Shown here in pieces: positions 10,963 through 20,349 of a stretch of 64,000 bases of DNA; position 1 is the first letter of the stretch; every line of letters starts with the position of its first letter. A program made the position numbers and the translations under genes. The stretch spans positions 41,562-105,561 of the forward strand of contig NZ_QRGC01000019.1 of the NCBI RefSeq assembly GCF_003448965.1. The letters are read 5' to 3'. Below the pieces are notes generated by a model, which saw only the letters and a program-made list of their open reading frames with translations, was not told the origin of the DNA and made no database searches. The stretch comes from Oceanicella sp. SM1341 (GTDB lineage: Bacteria; Pseudomonadota; Alphaproteobacteria; Rhodobacterales; Rhodobacteraceae).

Positions 10963-13778
10963 TTAGGGGTCCCGTTCCCGTCGATTGCGGCGCGCAGGCG
11001 CGCCTCGATGCTGCGGCGCTTGGCCTCCGAGTGGAGCTTCAGCCCGAAGAGGTCCTTCACGTAGAACACGTCCACCGCCTGCTCGCCGTAGGTGGCCACC
11101 ACCGCGGAGGCGATGGAGATGCCGAGCCCCGAGAGGATGCGGGTGAGGTCGTAGAGCAGCCCCGGCCGGTCACGCGCGCTCACCTCGATGATGGTGTAGA
11201 TCTCCGAGCCGTCATTGTCGAAGATCACCCGGGTCGGCACGGTGAAGTCCTTCACGCGGCGCTTCACCTTGTCCTTCACCTTGAACTCCTCGCCGGCGAT
11301 CACCTCGCCCTTGAGGGTGCGCTCCACCGAGCGGCGCAGCCGGTCGAGCCGGGATTTCTCGTAAGGCTTGCCCTGGTTGTCCTGCACCCAGAAGGCGGAA
11401 GTGACGTAGCCGTCGGTGGTGGTGAAGCAGCGCGCATCCACCACGTTTGCCCCGGCCAGCGCCAGCGCACCGGCGATGCGCGAGAAGATGCCCGGGTGGT
11501 CCTCCATGTAGAAGGCCACCTTGGTGGCGTCGCGCGCCTGGTCGGGGATCACCTGGGAGTAGATCTCGTCGGGCAGGATGTCCTCGTCCATCAGCGCGAA
11601 GAGGAGCTGCGTCTCGGTGTCGAAGCCCAGCCAGTAGGAGGGGTAGTGCCGCTCGAGCTCCTCGGCTACGGCCTCGGGCCCGGTATGCTTGGAGTATTCG
11701 GCCACGAGGGCGGCCTTCGCCTCCTCCACCCGGTCGCGGCGGCTCAGCGGGTCGGCGTCGCCGGTGATGTAGGCGCGGGTGGCGTCGTAGAGCTGGCGCA
11801 GGAGCTGCGCCTTCCAGTTGTTCCAGGTGCCCGGGCCCACCGCCATGATGTCGCACACGGTGAGCACGTAGAGCTTGCGCAGCCGCTCCGGCGTCTGGAC
11901 GATGCGGGCGAAGTCCTGCACCGTGCGCGGATCGGAGATGTCGCGCCGCTGGGCCACGTCGGAGAGCAGCAGGTGGTGGCGCACCAGCCATTCCACGCTG
12001 TCGGTGGTGCTGTCGTCGCAGCCGAGCCGGGGGCAGACCACGCGGGCGATCTCCGCCCCCACTTCCGAATGGTCGCCCGGCCGGCCCTTGCCGATGTCGT
12101 GCAGCAGCAGGGCGAGGTAGATCACCTCGCGCTCGATGCCCTGGCGCATGATGTCGGAGGCCAGCGGCAGCTCCACCTTCATCTCGCCGCGCTCGATGCG
12201 CGACAGGATCGAGACCGCCTGTATCGTGTGCTCGTCCACCGTGTAGTGGTGGTACATGTTGAACTGCATCAACGCCACGATATGGCCGAACTCTGGCATG
12301 AAGGCGCCCAGCGCCCCGGTCTCGTTCAGCCGGCGCAGCGCGCGCTCGGGGTTGTTGGTGTTGAGCAGCAAATCGAGGAAGATGGCGTTCGCCTCGGGCG
12401 TCTCGCGCAGGCTCTCGATGCCGTCGAGGTTTGCCGCCACGGTGCGGAAGGCGGCGGGGTGGATGAGCATGCCCACGTTGAGCGACACCTGGAAGATGCG
12501 CAGCATCAGGATGGGCTCGGCGGCCACGTCGGCGGCCTCGGCGAAATCCACCCGCCCGTCGCGTTCCTGGAACTCCTCGGGCAGCACGTTGCGCCCGAAG
12601 CCGAACGCCCGGCGCAGGCGGGGCCCGAGCGGCGGGCGGCTCTTCACGTGCTGGGCCTCGAGCATGGCGCAGAAGATGCGGGTGAGCTCGCCCACCGCCC
12701 GCGCATGGGTGAAGTAGACCTGCATGAAGTTCTCGACCGCGCGGCGGCCCAGCGTGTCGGTGAAGCCCAGCCGGGCGGCGATCTCCACCTGCATGTCGAA
12801 GGTGAGCTGCTCCACCGCGCGGCCCGAGATCAGGTGCAGGTGGCAGCGCACGGTCCACAGGAAGCTCTCGGCCTCGTTGAAGGTGGCGACCTCCTCCTCG
12901 GAGAAGACGCCCTTCTCCACCAGTTCCTCCGGCGTGTCGGCGTGGTAGAGGTATTTCGCGATCCAGTAGAGGGTCTGCAGGTCGCGCAGGCCGCCCTTGC
13001 CCTCCTTCACGTTCGGCTCCACCAGGTAGCGCGAGCCGCCCTGGCGGCGGTGGCGCTCGGCCCGCTCGTCGAGCTTGGCCTCGACGAATTCCGGCCCGGT
13101 GCGGCTGAAGAGCTCCTTCCACAGCCGGGTGTCCAGCGTGTCGGCCAGCGCGCGCTCGCCCATCAGGAAGCGCTGTTCCAGCAGCGCGGTGCGGATGGTG
13201 AAATCCTCGCGCCCGAGGCGCAGGCAATCCTCCACCGTGCGCACCGAATGGCCGATCTTCAGCTTCAGGTCCCACAGGATGTAGAGCACGCTCTCGATCA
13301 CGCTCTCGCCCCAGGGGGTCTGCTTGTAGGGGGTGAGGAACAGCAGGTCGACGTCGGAGGAAGGTGCCATCTCGGCGCGGCCGTAGCCGCCCACCGCCAG
13401 CACCGCCATGCGCTCGCAGGCGGTGGGGTTGGGCAGCGGGTGGAGGCGCTCCTGCACCGTGGTGATGGCGAGGCAGACGATACGGTCCGCCACCCAGGCG
13501 TAGGAGCTGGCGGCCAGCGGCCCGGCGAAGGGCCGGGCCTCGAGCGCCGCGGCGATGGACGCATGCGCCCCGTCCTTGGCCGCGCGCAGCAGGGCCACGC
13601 AGGCCCCCCGCGCCTCGGCCGGGTTCTCGCAGCCCACGGCGGCGTCGAGCGCCGCCGCGAGCGCGGGCATGTCGATGATCTCGCCCGGGGGCAGGATCAG
13701 CGACAGCCCGTCGGCCGCGTGCTCAGCTTCCGTAGGCGCCGAAACCGCGCGGCGCCGGGTCGATAACGCGGAACCCAT
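10959..13778 (-). CDS. glnD: Bifunctional PII uridylyltransferase / uridylyl-removing enzyme
   Basis: 939 aa. The nucleotidyltransferase domain holds GGYGRAEMAPSSDVDLLFL, the HD hydrolase domain holds LLLHDIGKGRPGDHSEVG, and two C-terminal ACT domains (IFSRIAGALALAGANVVDA; RPGLLYDLTRILSGLGISI) sense glutamine. The enzyme adds UMP to, or removes it from, PII proteins according to nitrogen status. GGAGGT lies 8 bases before ATG 13778 and only 2 before ATG 13784, so 13778 is preferred. The start lies 56 bases inside the 3' end of the lpoA-like gene, suggesting coupled expression with it and with murJ downstream. Confidence 0.97.
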   Translation of the reverse strand: MGSALSTRRRAVSAPTEAEHAADGLSLILPPGEIIDMPALAAALDAAVGCENPAEARGACVALLRAAKDGAHASIAAALEARPFAGPLAASSYAWVADRIVCLAITTVQERLHPLPNPTACERMAVLAVGGYGRAEMAPSSDVDLLFLTPYKQTPWGESVIESVLYILWDLKLKIGHSVRTVEDCLRLGREDFTIRTALLEQRFLMGERALADTLDTRLWKELFSRTGPEFVEAKLDERAERHRRQGGSRYLVEPNVKEGKGGLRDLQTLYWIAKYLYHADTPEELVEKGVFSEEEVATFNEAESFLWTVRCHLHLISGRAVEQLTFDMQVEIAARLGFTDTLGRRAVENFMQVYFTHARAVGELTRIFCAMLEAQHVKSRPPLGPRLRRAFGFGRNVLPEEFQERDGRVDFAEAADVAAEPILMLRIFQVSLNVGMLIHPAAFRTVAANLDGIESLRETPEANAIFLDLLLNTNNPERALRRLNETGALGAFMPEFGHIVALMQFNMYHHYTVDEHTIQAVSILSRIERGEMKVELPLASDIMRQGIEREVIYLALLLHDIGKGRPGDHSEVGAEIARVVCPRLGCDDSTTDSVEWLVRHHLLLSDVAQRRDISDPRTVQDFARIVQTPERLRKLYVLTVCDIMAVGPGTWNNWKAQLLRQLYDATRAYITGDADPLSRRDRVEEAKAALVAEYSKHTGPEAVAEELERHYPSYWLGFDTETQLLFALMDEDILPDEIYSQVIPDQARDATKVAFYMEDHPGIFSRIAGALALAGANVVDARCFTTTDGYVTSAFWVQDNQGKPYEKSRLDRLRRSVERTLKGEVIAGEEFKVKDKVKRRVKDFTVPTRVIFDNDGSEIYTIIEVSARDRPGLLYDLTRILSGLGISIASAVVATYGEQAVDVFYVKDLFGLKLHSEAKRRSIEARLRAAIDGNGTPK

Positions 13779-14943
13779 TGTCATCCACCTCCATCACCGC
13801 AAGAGCGCGGTCGATCATGCCGTCGCTCCTGAGGCGGAACACCCCGGTCACTCCGATGAACCCGTTCGGATCGGTGATCCGCTCGGCCGAGAAGGCATCC
13901 GGGTCCTGCGCCGCGCGGGCATCGCGGATCAGCGCGCCCACGGCGGCGATCCCGTCATAGGCGAGGCTGGTCACCGGGCTCGGCGGCGCACCGTAGAGTG
14001 ACTGATAACGTGTTGCGAAGGTGTTGAACAGGTCCGGATCCGGGGCCACGAACCAGCCACCCTTCAGCGAGGCCTCCCGCGCGGTGGAGGCGGAGTTCCA
14101 CTGGCCGAGGCCGGTGAACTTGGTCTCCTGCGGGTTCACGCCGTAGAAGGCGAGGAAGGCGGCGAGCGAGGCGAGGCCCTGGCCGCCGTCGGGCAGCACC
14201 AGCGCCTCGGCCGTGACACCGTTGGCGAAGACCTGGGCCTGGTCCTGGATGCCGCGGAAGCTGCGCGGGTAGCTCGAGGACTGCACGAGCTGCAGGTTGT
14301 GCCGGCCGGCGGCGGCGCGCACGGCCGAGGCCGCGGCCTGGCCGGTGGGCGTGTCGGGGCTGAACACCGAGACCGTGCGCCGCCCGGTGCTGCTCACGTA
14401 GGAGAGCATGCGGTCGGCCTCGGTCTCGGCGGTCTGCCCGAGGAGAAACACGTTGCCGCCCGCCGCGGCGGGGTTGGTGGAGAAGGTGAGCACCTTCAGG
14501 CCCGCCCGCTGCGCGACCGGTCCCACCGCCTGGGCGGAGGCGCCGAAGAGCGGCCCGACGATGATCTTCGCGCCCTCGGAGACCGCGCGCTCGGCCGCGG
14601 CACGGGCCCGGGCGGCGTCACCGCCGGTCTCGTAGATGCGCAGGTCGATCGGCGTGCCGGAAAGGTCGGCCTTCGCCATCTGCGCGGCGTTCACGAGCCC
14701 CTCGCCGATGGCGTTGCGCTCGGCGTCGGAGGAGCCGGTGGGCACCATCAGCGCCACGGTCACCGGGCCGGACATCGGGATGGCGGCCGCGCCGGCGCTC
14801 GCCGCCGGACCGGTGCCGCCGCCCGCGCCCACGGTGCTGCGCGTGGCCGGACGCTGCGAGCCGCAGGCCGCCACGCCGGCGACGAGCAGCGCGCAGACCG
14901 CGGGTTTCACGAAACGGGCGACCTGGCCCCTGAGGTTCGTCAT
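13723..14943 (-). CDS. Penicillin-binding protein activator, LpoA/LppC-like lipoprotein
   Basis: 406 aa. A signal peptide ends at a lipobox (AGVAAC-GS), so it is an exported lipoprotein. The rest is a type-1 periplasmic-binding fold (about residues 45-390, opening VTVALMVPTGSSDAERNAIGEG), as in the C-terminal half of E. coli LpoA. The N-terminal TPR half of E. coli LpoA is missing, which is usual for short alphaproteobacterial homologues. It presumably sits at the outer membrane and acts on peptidoglycan synthases (inference). It is divergent from rsmI, as in enterobacteria, and overlaps glnD downstream. The much longer open frame upstream of 14943 is not coding. Confidence 0.85.
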   Translation of the reverse strand: MTNLRGQVARFVKPAVCALLVAGVAACGSQRPATRSTVGAGGGTGPAASAGAAAIPMSGPVTVALMVPTGSSDAERNAIGEGLVNAAQMAKADLSGTPIDLRIYETGGDAARARAAAERAVSEGAKIIVGPLFGASAQAVGPVAQRAGLKVLTFSTNPAAAGGNVFLLGQTAETEADRMLSYVSSTGRRTVSVFSPDTPTGQAAASAVRAAAGRHNLQLVQSSSYPRSFRGIQDQAQVFANGVTAEALVLPDGGQGLASLAAFLAFYGVNPQETKFTGLGQWNSASTAREASLKGGWFVAPDPDLFNTFATRYQSLYGAPPSPVTSLAYDGIAAVGALIRDARAAQDPDAFSAERITDPNGFIGVTGVFRLRSDGMIDRALAVMEVDDNGFRVIDPAPRGFGAYGS

Positions 14944-15042
14944 GTTTTCTCTCTTCTGCTCTGTCCGCGCGCAAGGGTTTGTGTGAAAAGCGGGAGACAA
15001 ACTAGGGCGATGCCCGGGACAAGACAACGACAGGACCGAAAG

Positions 15043-15945
15043 ATGACCGCTTCCGAAGGCGCCACGCCCCCCGCACCCCGCAGCCCGGGGCCGGCCGGCG
15101 GCCGGCTGCCGCCGGGCCTCTACCTGGTCGCCACCCCGATCGGCACCGCCGACGATATCACGCTCCGCGCCCTCGACATCCTGGCCCGCGCGGACCTGCT
15201 GGCCGCCGAGGACACCCGCCGCGCCCGGCACCTGATGGACATCCACGGCATCCACCTCGCCGGCCGCCGGGTGATACCATACCACGATCACAACGGCCCC
15301 GAGCAGCGCCCGCACATCATGGCCCGCCTCGCCGAGGGCGCGGCGGTGGCCTATGTCTCGGACGCGGGCACCCCGCTCATCGCCGACCCCGGCTACCGCC
15401 TCGCGCAGGAGGCGATCGCCGCCGGCCACGAGGTGATCGCAGCCCCCGGCGCCTCGGCGGTGCTGGTTGCCCTCACCGTCGCCGGCCTGCCCACCGACCG
15501 CTTCCTCTTCGCCGGCTTCCCGCCGGTGAAGGAGGCGGCGCGGGCGCGCTTCCTCGCCGAATTCGCCACCGTGCCGGCGACGCTGGTGTTCTACGAATCC
15601 CCCCGCCGCAGCGCCGCCACCCTCGCCGCGATGGCCGAGGCCTTCGGCCCCGACCGCCCCGCCGCCTTCTGCCGCGAACTCACGAAGAAATTCGAGGAGG
15701 TGCGCCGCGCCACGCTCGGAGAGCTGGCGCAAGCCCTCGCCGGGGAGCCGGACCCGCGCGGAGAGGTGGTGCTTGTGGTCGGCCCGCCCCTGCCCCGCGA
15801 GACCGGGCCGGAAGACCTCGACACCGCCCTGCGCACCGCACTGGAGGAAATGTCGGTGAAGGACGCGGCCCGCATGGTCGCCGAGGCGACCGGCCTGCCG
15901 CGCCGCGATGTCTATGCCCGGGCCCTCGCGCTGGCCGGGAAATAG
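15043..15945 (+). CDS. rsmI: 16S rRNA (cytidine1402-2'-O)-methyltransferase
   Basis: 300 aa. The tetrapyrrole-methylase fold starts LYLVATPIGTADDITLRALDIL, with the RsmI motif AAEDTRRARHL, the SAM loop YVSDAGTPLIADPGY, and FAGFPP. It methylates the 2'-OH of C1402 in the 30S decoding centre. ATG 15043 follows AGGA at 7 bases; ATG 15010 in frame would add 11 residues. The first 24 residues are a Pro/Gly-rich extension. It heads the rsmI-yraN-BON-gshB run. Confidence 0.95.
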   Translation: MTASEGATPPAPRSPGPAGGRLPPGLYLVATPIGTADDITLRALDILARADLLAAEDTRRARHLMDIHGIHLAGRRVIPYHDHNGPEQRPHIMARLAEGAAVAYVSDAGTPLIADPGYRLAQEAIAAGHEVIAAPGASAVLVALTVAGLPTDRFLFAGFPPVKEAARARFLAEFATVPATLVFYESPRRSAATLAAMAEAFGPDRPAAFCRELTKKFEEVRRATLGELAQALAGEPDPRGEVVLVVGPPLPRETGPEDLDTALRTALEEMSVKDAARMVAEATGLPRRDVYARALALAGK

Positions 15946-16040
15946 CGGGGACGGTTACCGACTGTTAGACATTGGGCGCGAAACTGGTGATCGGACAGCC
16001 TGCCCGGACCGGCTGGAAATACCTGCTCGCGGAGAGTCCG

Positions 16041-16493
16041 ATGCTCGACATGATGCCGTACGAGGCGCCCTCCCTTCCGATGCCGCATCCGGTTCCCGGC
16101 GCGCGACCGGCCTGGCCGCGCCCGGCGCGGCGCCGCGGGCTCGCGGCGCGCGAGACCGGCTTCGCCGCGGAGGAGATCGCCGAGCGGCTCTACGACCGCC
16201 GTCAGGCCCGGGTGCTCGCCCGGCGCTGGACCTGCCGGGAGGGCGAGCTCGACCTCGTGTGCCGGGACGGCGATGAACTGGTCTTCGTCGAGGTGCGCCA
16301 GCGCCGCAGCCACGCGGAGGCGGCCGGGTCCGTCACCCGGGCGAAATGGCGGAGGTTGGAGCGCGCGGCGTTTCGCTATATGATCTCGGAAAATATCGGC
16401 ATCGACGCCCTGATGCGCTTCGACCTCGTCCTGCTGGACCAGGCGGGCGTGCCGGAGCTGATCGAGAACGCCGGGCAGGACCGAGAGCAGTAA
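16041..16493 (+). CDS. yraN: YraN family (UPF0102) putative endonuclease
   Basis: 150 aa. The restriction-endonuclease-like UPF0102 core is present: AEEIAERLYDRRQARVLARRW, then GELDLVCRDGDELVFVEVR, whose E/D/E-x-K-type residues correspond to the fold's metal site (the lysine is replaced by Arg in EVRQRR). The function is not firmly established in the family; a role near Holliday junctions or DNA processing is only suggested. GGAGAG precedes ATG 16041 by 5 bases; ATG 16050 and 16053 are alternatives. Position directly after rsmI matches the conserved bacterial gene order. Confidence 0.88.
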   Translation: MLDMMPYEAPSLPMPHPVPGARPAWPRPARRRGLAARETGFAAEEIAERLYDRRQARVLARRWTCREGELDLVCRDGDELVFVEVRQRRSHAEAAGSVTRAKWRRLERAAFRYMISENIGIDALMRFDLVLLDQAGVPELIENAGQDREQ

Positions 16494-16503
16494 CGAGAGA
16501 CAG

Positions 16504-17112
16504 ATGCGCAAGACCCTGATCCTGGCCGCGGGCCTGGGGCTGTGCGGGTGCACGGCCAATCCGGTGGCGTCGGTGATGCTGCCCACGCTGGGCGTGACCA
16601 GCCTGCAGGAGCGCGACACGGTCGACGCGCTGCTCGACACCCAGACCCAGCTGCGCATCAACTTCACCCTGCTGGGCGAGAGCGAGCCGATGTTCACCGC
16701 CCTCTCCACCGAGGTCTACGAGGGCCACGTGCTGGTGACCGGGGAGCTGCCCACGGCGGAGGACCGGGCCGAGGCGATCCGGCTGATCTGGACCGTGCCC
16801 ACCGTGCGCCGGGTGACCGACGCGATCGCCGTCGGCGAGGGCGAGGATGCCGGCGCCTATCTCGACGATGTCCGCATCACCACCGAGCTGCGCAGCCGCC
16901 TGCTCACCGACGGCGACGTGCGCTCGCTCAATTTCAATATTGAAACCGTGCGCGGGACCGTCCATCTCATGGGACTGGCAGAGAGCGACCGCGAGCTGGA
17001 GCGCGTGGTCTATCATGCCGCCCGCGTGCCGGGGGTGGTGCGCGTGGTCAGCCATGTCTATCTCTACGACGATCCGCAGCGGCGGATGGCGGGAGATCCG
17101 GCCTCGTCCTGA
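16504..17112 (+). CDS. Double BON-domain lipoprotein, DolP (YraP)-like
   Basis: 202 aa with a short signal sequence ending in a cysteine (LGLCGC-T), although the lipobox is slightly atypical. Two BON repeats follow (about residues 45-115 and 120-190), each with the VxVTGxL / VRRVTDAI and GTVHLMGL / GVVRVVSHV pattern. E. coli DolP is a 191-aa dual-BON outer-membrane lipoprotein that binds anionic phospholipid and supports envelope integrity. Size, domain count and position next to yraN and rsmI argue that this is its counterpart. It begins 10 bases after yraN. Confidence 0.85.
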   Translation: MRKTLILAAGLGLCGCTANPVASVMLPTLGVTSLQERDTVDALLDTQTQLRINFTLLGESEPMFTALSTEVYEGHVLVTGELPTAEDRAEAIRLIWTVPTVRRVTDAIAVGEGEDAGAYLDDVRITTELRSRLLTDGDVRSLNFNIETVRGTVHLMGLAESDRELERVVYHAARVPGVVRVVSHVYLYDDPQRRMAGDPASS

Positions 17113-17138
17113 GACCGGCAGAGGGGAGTAACTTGCAC

Positions 17139-18080
17139 ATGGGCCTGAAGGTCGCCATGCAGATGGACCCGATCGGGCCCATCGACATCAACGCGGACAG
17201 CACGTTCCGCATCATGCTCGAAGCCCGGGCCCGCGGGCATGAGCTGTTCTACTACACCCCCGACCGCCTGCAGTGGCGCGAGGGCCGGGTGCTCGCCACC
17301 GGCTGGCCCGTCGAGGTGCGCCGCGAGAAGGGCAACCACTACACGCTGGGCGAGGAGATGACCGTCGACCTCGCGGAATGGGACGTGGTCTGGCTGCGCC
17401 AGGACCCGCCCTTCGACATGGCCTACATCACCAGCACCCACCTGCTCGACTTCCTCAAGCCCACGACGCTGGTGGTCAACGATCCGTTCTGGGTGCGCAA
17501 CTTCCCCGAGAAGCTGCTGGTGCTCACCTTCCCCGAGCTCACGCCGCCCACCTGCATCGCCCGCGACCTCGCCGCCCTGCGCGCCTTCCGCGAGGAGCAT
17601 GGCGACATCATCCTCAAGCCGCTCTACGGCAACGGCGGCGCCGGCATCTTCAAGCTCGGCCGCGACGACCGCAACCTCGCCTCGCTGCACGAGCTGTTCT
17701 CCGGCTTCAGCCGCGAGCCGCTGATCGCGCAGAAATACCTGCCCGACGTGGCCAAGGGCGACAAGCGTGTGATCCTCGTCGACGGCGAGGTGATCGGCGC
17801 GATCAACCGCGTGCCGCAGGCCGGCGAGACCCGCTCCAACATGCACGTGGGCGGCCGGGCCGAGAAGGTGGCCGTGACCGAGCGCGACCGCGAGATCGGC
17901 GCCGCCATCGGCCCGCTGCTGAAGGAGAAGGGCCAGATCTTCGTGGGCATCGACGTGATCGGCGGCATGCTCACCGAGATCAACGTCACCTCCCCCACCG
18001 GCATCCAGGAGCTCGAGCGCTTCGACGGCATCAATGCCGCCGCGGCGATGTGGGAGGCCATCGAGGCACGCCGCGCCTGA
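17139..18080 (+). CDS. gshB: Glutathione synthetase
   Basis: 313 aa, matching E. coli GshB (315). It ligates glycine to gamma-glutamylcysteine with ATP. The N-terminal domain starts [20 protein letters not shown]. The ATP-grasp part includes [41 protein letters not shown] and [21 protein letters not shown] precedes ATG 17139; a TTG six bases earlier in frame is unlikely. The gene closes the rsmI-yraN-BON-gshB series with a 26-base gap after the BON gene. Confidence 0.97.
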   Translation: MGLKVAMQMDPIGPIDINADSTFRIMLEARARGHELFYYTPDRLQWREGRVLATGWPVEVRREKGNHYTLGEEMTVDLAEWDVVWLRQDPPFDMAYITSTHLLDFLKPTTLVVNDPFWVRNFPEKLLVLTFPELTPPTCIARDLAALRAFREEHGDIILKPLYGNGGAGIFKLGRDDRNLASLHELFSGFSREPLIAQKYLPDVAKGDKRVILVDGEVIGAINRVPQAGETRSNMHVGGRAEKVAVTERDREIGAAIGPLLKEKGQIFVGIDVIGGMLTEINVTSPTGIQELERFDGINAAAAMWEAIEARRA

Positions 18081-18153
18081 TGCGCGCCCCGTCGCACCCC
18101 GGCCCGGACCGCGTTCCCCCCCGGTCGCCTGCCGCGCCGGGGGGGCTCGTGCC

Positions 18154-19077
18154 ATGAGCCTGCGCCTCACCCTGCTGAACTTCGTGCTGCGCGCGGTCGA
18201 GAAACCCTACCTCGCCCGCGCCACCGATGTCGCCGCCCTGCGCCGGCAGTTCGACCGCGCGGCCGAGCGCTGGTTCATCCACCCCGAGGGCGCGCGCTAT
18301 CGCCCCTACCGGCTGGGCGGCGTGAAGGTGCTGGAGGCCTCGCAGGGGCGGGTCGACCGCCGCCGGGTGCTGATCTGGTTCCACGGCGGCGGCTTCTTCC
18401 AGGGCAGCCCGGAGACCCATCGCCACCTCGGCGCCGCCCTCTCCGCGCGCTGCGGGGCGCGGGTGATCCTGCCGCGCTACCGGCTCACGCCCGAACACGC
18501 CTACCCGGCCGCGCTCGAGGATGCCCGGGCCTGCTACGAGGCCCTGCTGCGCGCCGGCTACGACCCCGCGCATATCGCCTTCGGCGGCGACAGCGCCGGC
18601 GGCGGGCTGGCCTTCTCGCTGGTGCTCGACGCCCATGCCCGCGGCCTGCCGGCCCCCGCCTGCGTGGTGGCCTTCTGCCCCTGGACCGATCTCACCCTCT
18701 CCTCCGCCAGCCTGCGGCGCAACGCCCGGCGCGACGTGATGCTGCCCTTCACCCGCCTTGCGGAGGTGCGCGACACCTACCTCAACGGAGCCGACCCGCA
18801 GGACCCCCTGGTCTCGCCCGCCAGGGCCCGTTTCCCCGAGGGGCCGCCGCCCGCCCTCATCCAGGCCAGCCGGGTGGAGATCCTCGAGGATGACGCCAGC
18901 GCCATCGGGGCACGGCTGCAGGCCGCGGGCGGCCTGGTGCGCATGCAGTTCTGGCGCCGCACCTTCCATGTCTGGCAGCTTCTGCAGGGCCGGCTGCAGG
19001 AAGCCGACCAGGCCCTCGACCAGGCCGGGGCCTTCCTCGCCCTCCACCTGGGCAAGACGGAGCCGGAGGAGGGCTGA
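18154..19077 (+). CDS. Alpha/beta-hydrolase, hormone-sensitive-lipase-type esterase
   Basis: 307 aa. Oxyanion HGGG motif (WFHGGGFF, about residues 75-82), nucleophile elbow GDSAGG (about 146-151), acidic residue in EILEDDA and histidine in FHVWQ near the end: the full triad of the HSL/acetyl-esterase family. It probably hydrolyses short-chain esters; the substrate is unknown. No signal peptide is evident. ATG 18154 was chosen at the start of family similarity. It sits between gshB and the TRAP operon without obvious functional linkage to either. Confidence 0.88.
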   Translation: MSLRLTLLNFVLRAVEKPYLARATDVAALRRQFDRAAERWFIHPEGARYRPYRLGGVKVLEASQGRVDRRRVLIWFHGGGFFQGSPETHRHLGAALSARCGARVILPRYRLTPEHAYPAALEDARACYEALLRAGYDPAHIAFGGDSAGGGLAFSLVLDAHARGLPAPACVVAFCPWTDLTLSSASLRRNARRDVMLPFTRLAEVRDTYLNGADPQDPLVSPARARFPEGPPPALIQASRVEILEDDASAIGARLQAAGGLVRMQFWRRTFHVWQLLQGRLQEADQALDQAGAFLALHLGKTEPEEG

Positions 19078-19181
19078 CCGCCCGTGGCGGGCCTTTGCCG
19101 CGCGTGGTTACACGCCACAAGCCCCCCTGCCGCAGGCCCCGTCACGAGGCCGCGAAAGCCCCGCCCGGCAGGGCGTCGCGC

Positions 19182-19221
19182 TTGACAGGACGGCCCGCAG
19201 CGTGATTACTTAACACGTAAT
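19182..19221 (+). promoter_or_regulatory. Candidate promoter and operator of TRAP operon 1
   Basis: A perfect -35 hexamer TTGACA (19182-19187) is followed at 17 bases by a weak -10 (ATTACT, 19205-19210). The -10 is embedded in an inverted repeat ATTAC-N7-GTAAT (19205-19221). The stretch is notably AT-rich for this genome. A dyad over the -10 is a typical repressor position, but no regulator gene lies beside the operon. Confidence 0.4.
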
Positions 19222-19262
19222 TTGTTATGAAGGACAACGATCCTTCGAGGGAGGAAACGAAG

Positions 19263-20279
19263 ATGATCTGCTTGACGCGAGTGACCCTCGCGGCCGCGCT
19301 GGGCCTGTCGGCCTTCGGCGCCCAGGCCGCCGAGGTGGAGTGGCGCCTGTCGCACTGGCTGCCCGCCACGCATCCCATCCAGCCGGACGGTATCGAGCCC
19401 TGGGCCGAATCGATCTCGGAGGCCTCCGGCGGCCGGATAAATATCACGATCTTCCCGGCCCAGCAGCTGGGGGCGGCGCCCGACCATTACGACATGGCCC
19501 GGGACGGCATCGCCGATGTCACCTACGTGAACCCCGGCTACCAGGCCGGCCGCTTCCCGATCGCCTCGCTGATCGAGATCCCCTTCCAGGTGACCAATGC
19601 CACCGACGGTGCCGCGGCCATGCACGAGTGGTACGCGCAGTACGCCGAGCAGGAGATGCCCGACGTCAAGGTGTGCATGATGAACCCGCACGACCCCGGC
19701 GCCTTCCACTCCAAGACCCCGATCCACGTGCCGGCCGACGTGAACGGCATGAACGTGCGCCCCGCCAACGCCACCATCGCCCGCTTCGTGAGCCTGCTCG
19801 GCGGCTCCTCGGTGCAGGTCTCCGCACCGGAGGCGCGCGAGGCGCTCTCCAAGGGCGTGGCCGACGCGATGACCTTCCCGTGGAACTCGGTCTATCTCTT
19901 CGGCATCGACCAGATCCTGCACGAGCACCTCGACATGCCGTTCTACGCCTCGCTGCAGACCCTGCTGATCAGCAAGGCGAGCTACGACGCGCTCGACGAT
20001 GATCTCAAGACGGTGATCGACGAACATTGCACCCCGGAATGGTCGAAGAAATTCTCCACCGGCTGGGCCGAGTGGGAGGCCGCGGGCCGGCAGAAGATGG
20101 TCGACAGCCCCGACCACACGCTCTACGCGCCCACCGACGAGGAGATCGCCCTGTGGCGCGAGGCCGCCGCACCGCTGGTCGACAGCTGGAAGCAGGATGT
20201 CACCGCCAAGGGCCATGACGCCGACGCGATCTACCAGAGCTACCAGGACACGCTGGAGAAATACGGCGTGAAATACTGA
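19263..20279 (+). CDS. TRAP transporter substrate-binding protein, DctP family (operon 1)
   Basis: 338 aa with a Sec signal peptide (TLAAALGLSAFGAQA-AEV). The mature protein shows the DctP fold: VEWRLSHWLPATHPIQPDGIEP near the N-terminus, and the conserved Arg region MNVRPANATIARF that usually salts-bridges a substrate carboxylate. It captures an organic acid in the periplasm and hands it to the DctQM membrane pair downstream. GGGAGG lies close upstream of ATG 19263. The substrate cannot be assigned from sequence alone; a hydroxy- or keto-acid is suggested by the dehydrogenase at 22232. Confidence 0.92.
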   Translation: MICLTRVTLAAALGLSAFGAQAAEVEWRLSHWLPATHPIQPDGIEPWAESISEASGGRINITIFPAQQLGAAPDHYDMARDGIADVTYVNPGYQAGRFPIASLIEIPFQVTNATDGAAAMHEWYAQYAEQEMPDVKVCMMNPHDPGAFHSKTPIHVPADVNGMNVRPANATIARFVSLLGGSSVQVSAPEAREALSKGVADAMTFPWNSVYLFGIDQILHEHLDMPFYASLQTLLISKASYDALDDDLKTVIDEHCTPEWSKKFSTGWAEWEAAGRQKMVDSPDHTLYAPTDEEIALWREAAAPLVDSWKQDVTAKGHDADAIYQSYQDTLEKYGVKY

Positions 20280-20349
20280 GCCACGGCCGGGGCGGCCCGC
20301 CGCGGCCGCCCCGGCGCCCCCTCCTGCTGCTTGCCCGGGACCTGTCACC

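Noticed and set aside
10953..13766. A 937-codon plus-strand open frame
   Set aside because: It is entirely antisense to glnD, which has full domain evidence on the minus strand.
13723..15732. A 669-aa version of the LpoA-like protein
   Set aside because: The extra N-terminal 263 residues lie over rsmI on the other strand; the signal peptide and lipobox start exactly at ATG 14943.
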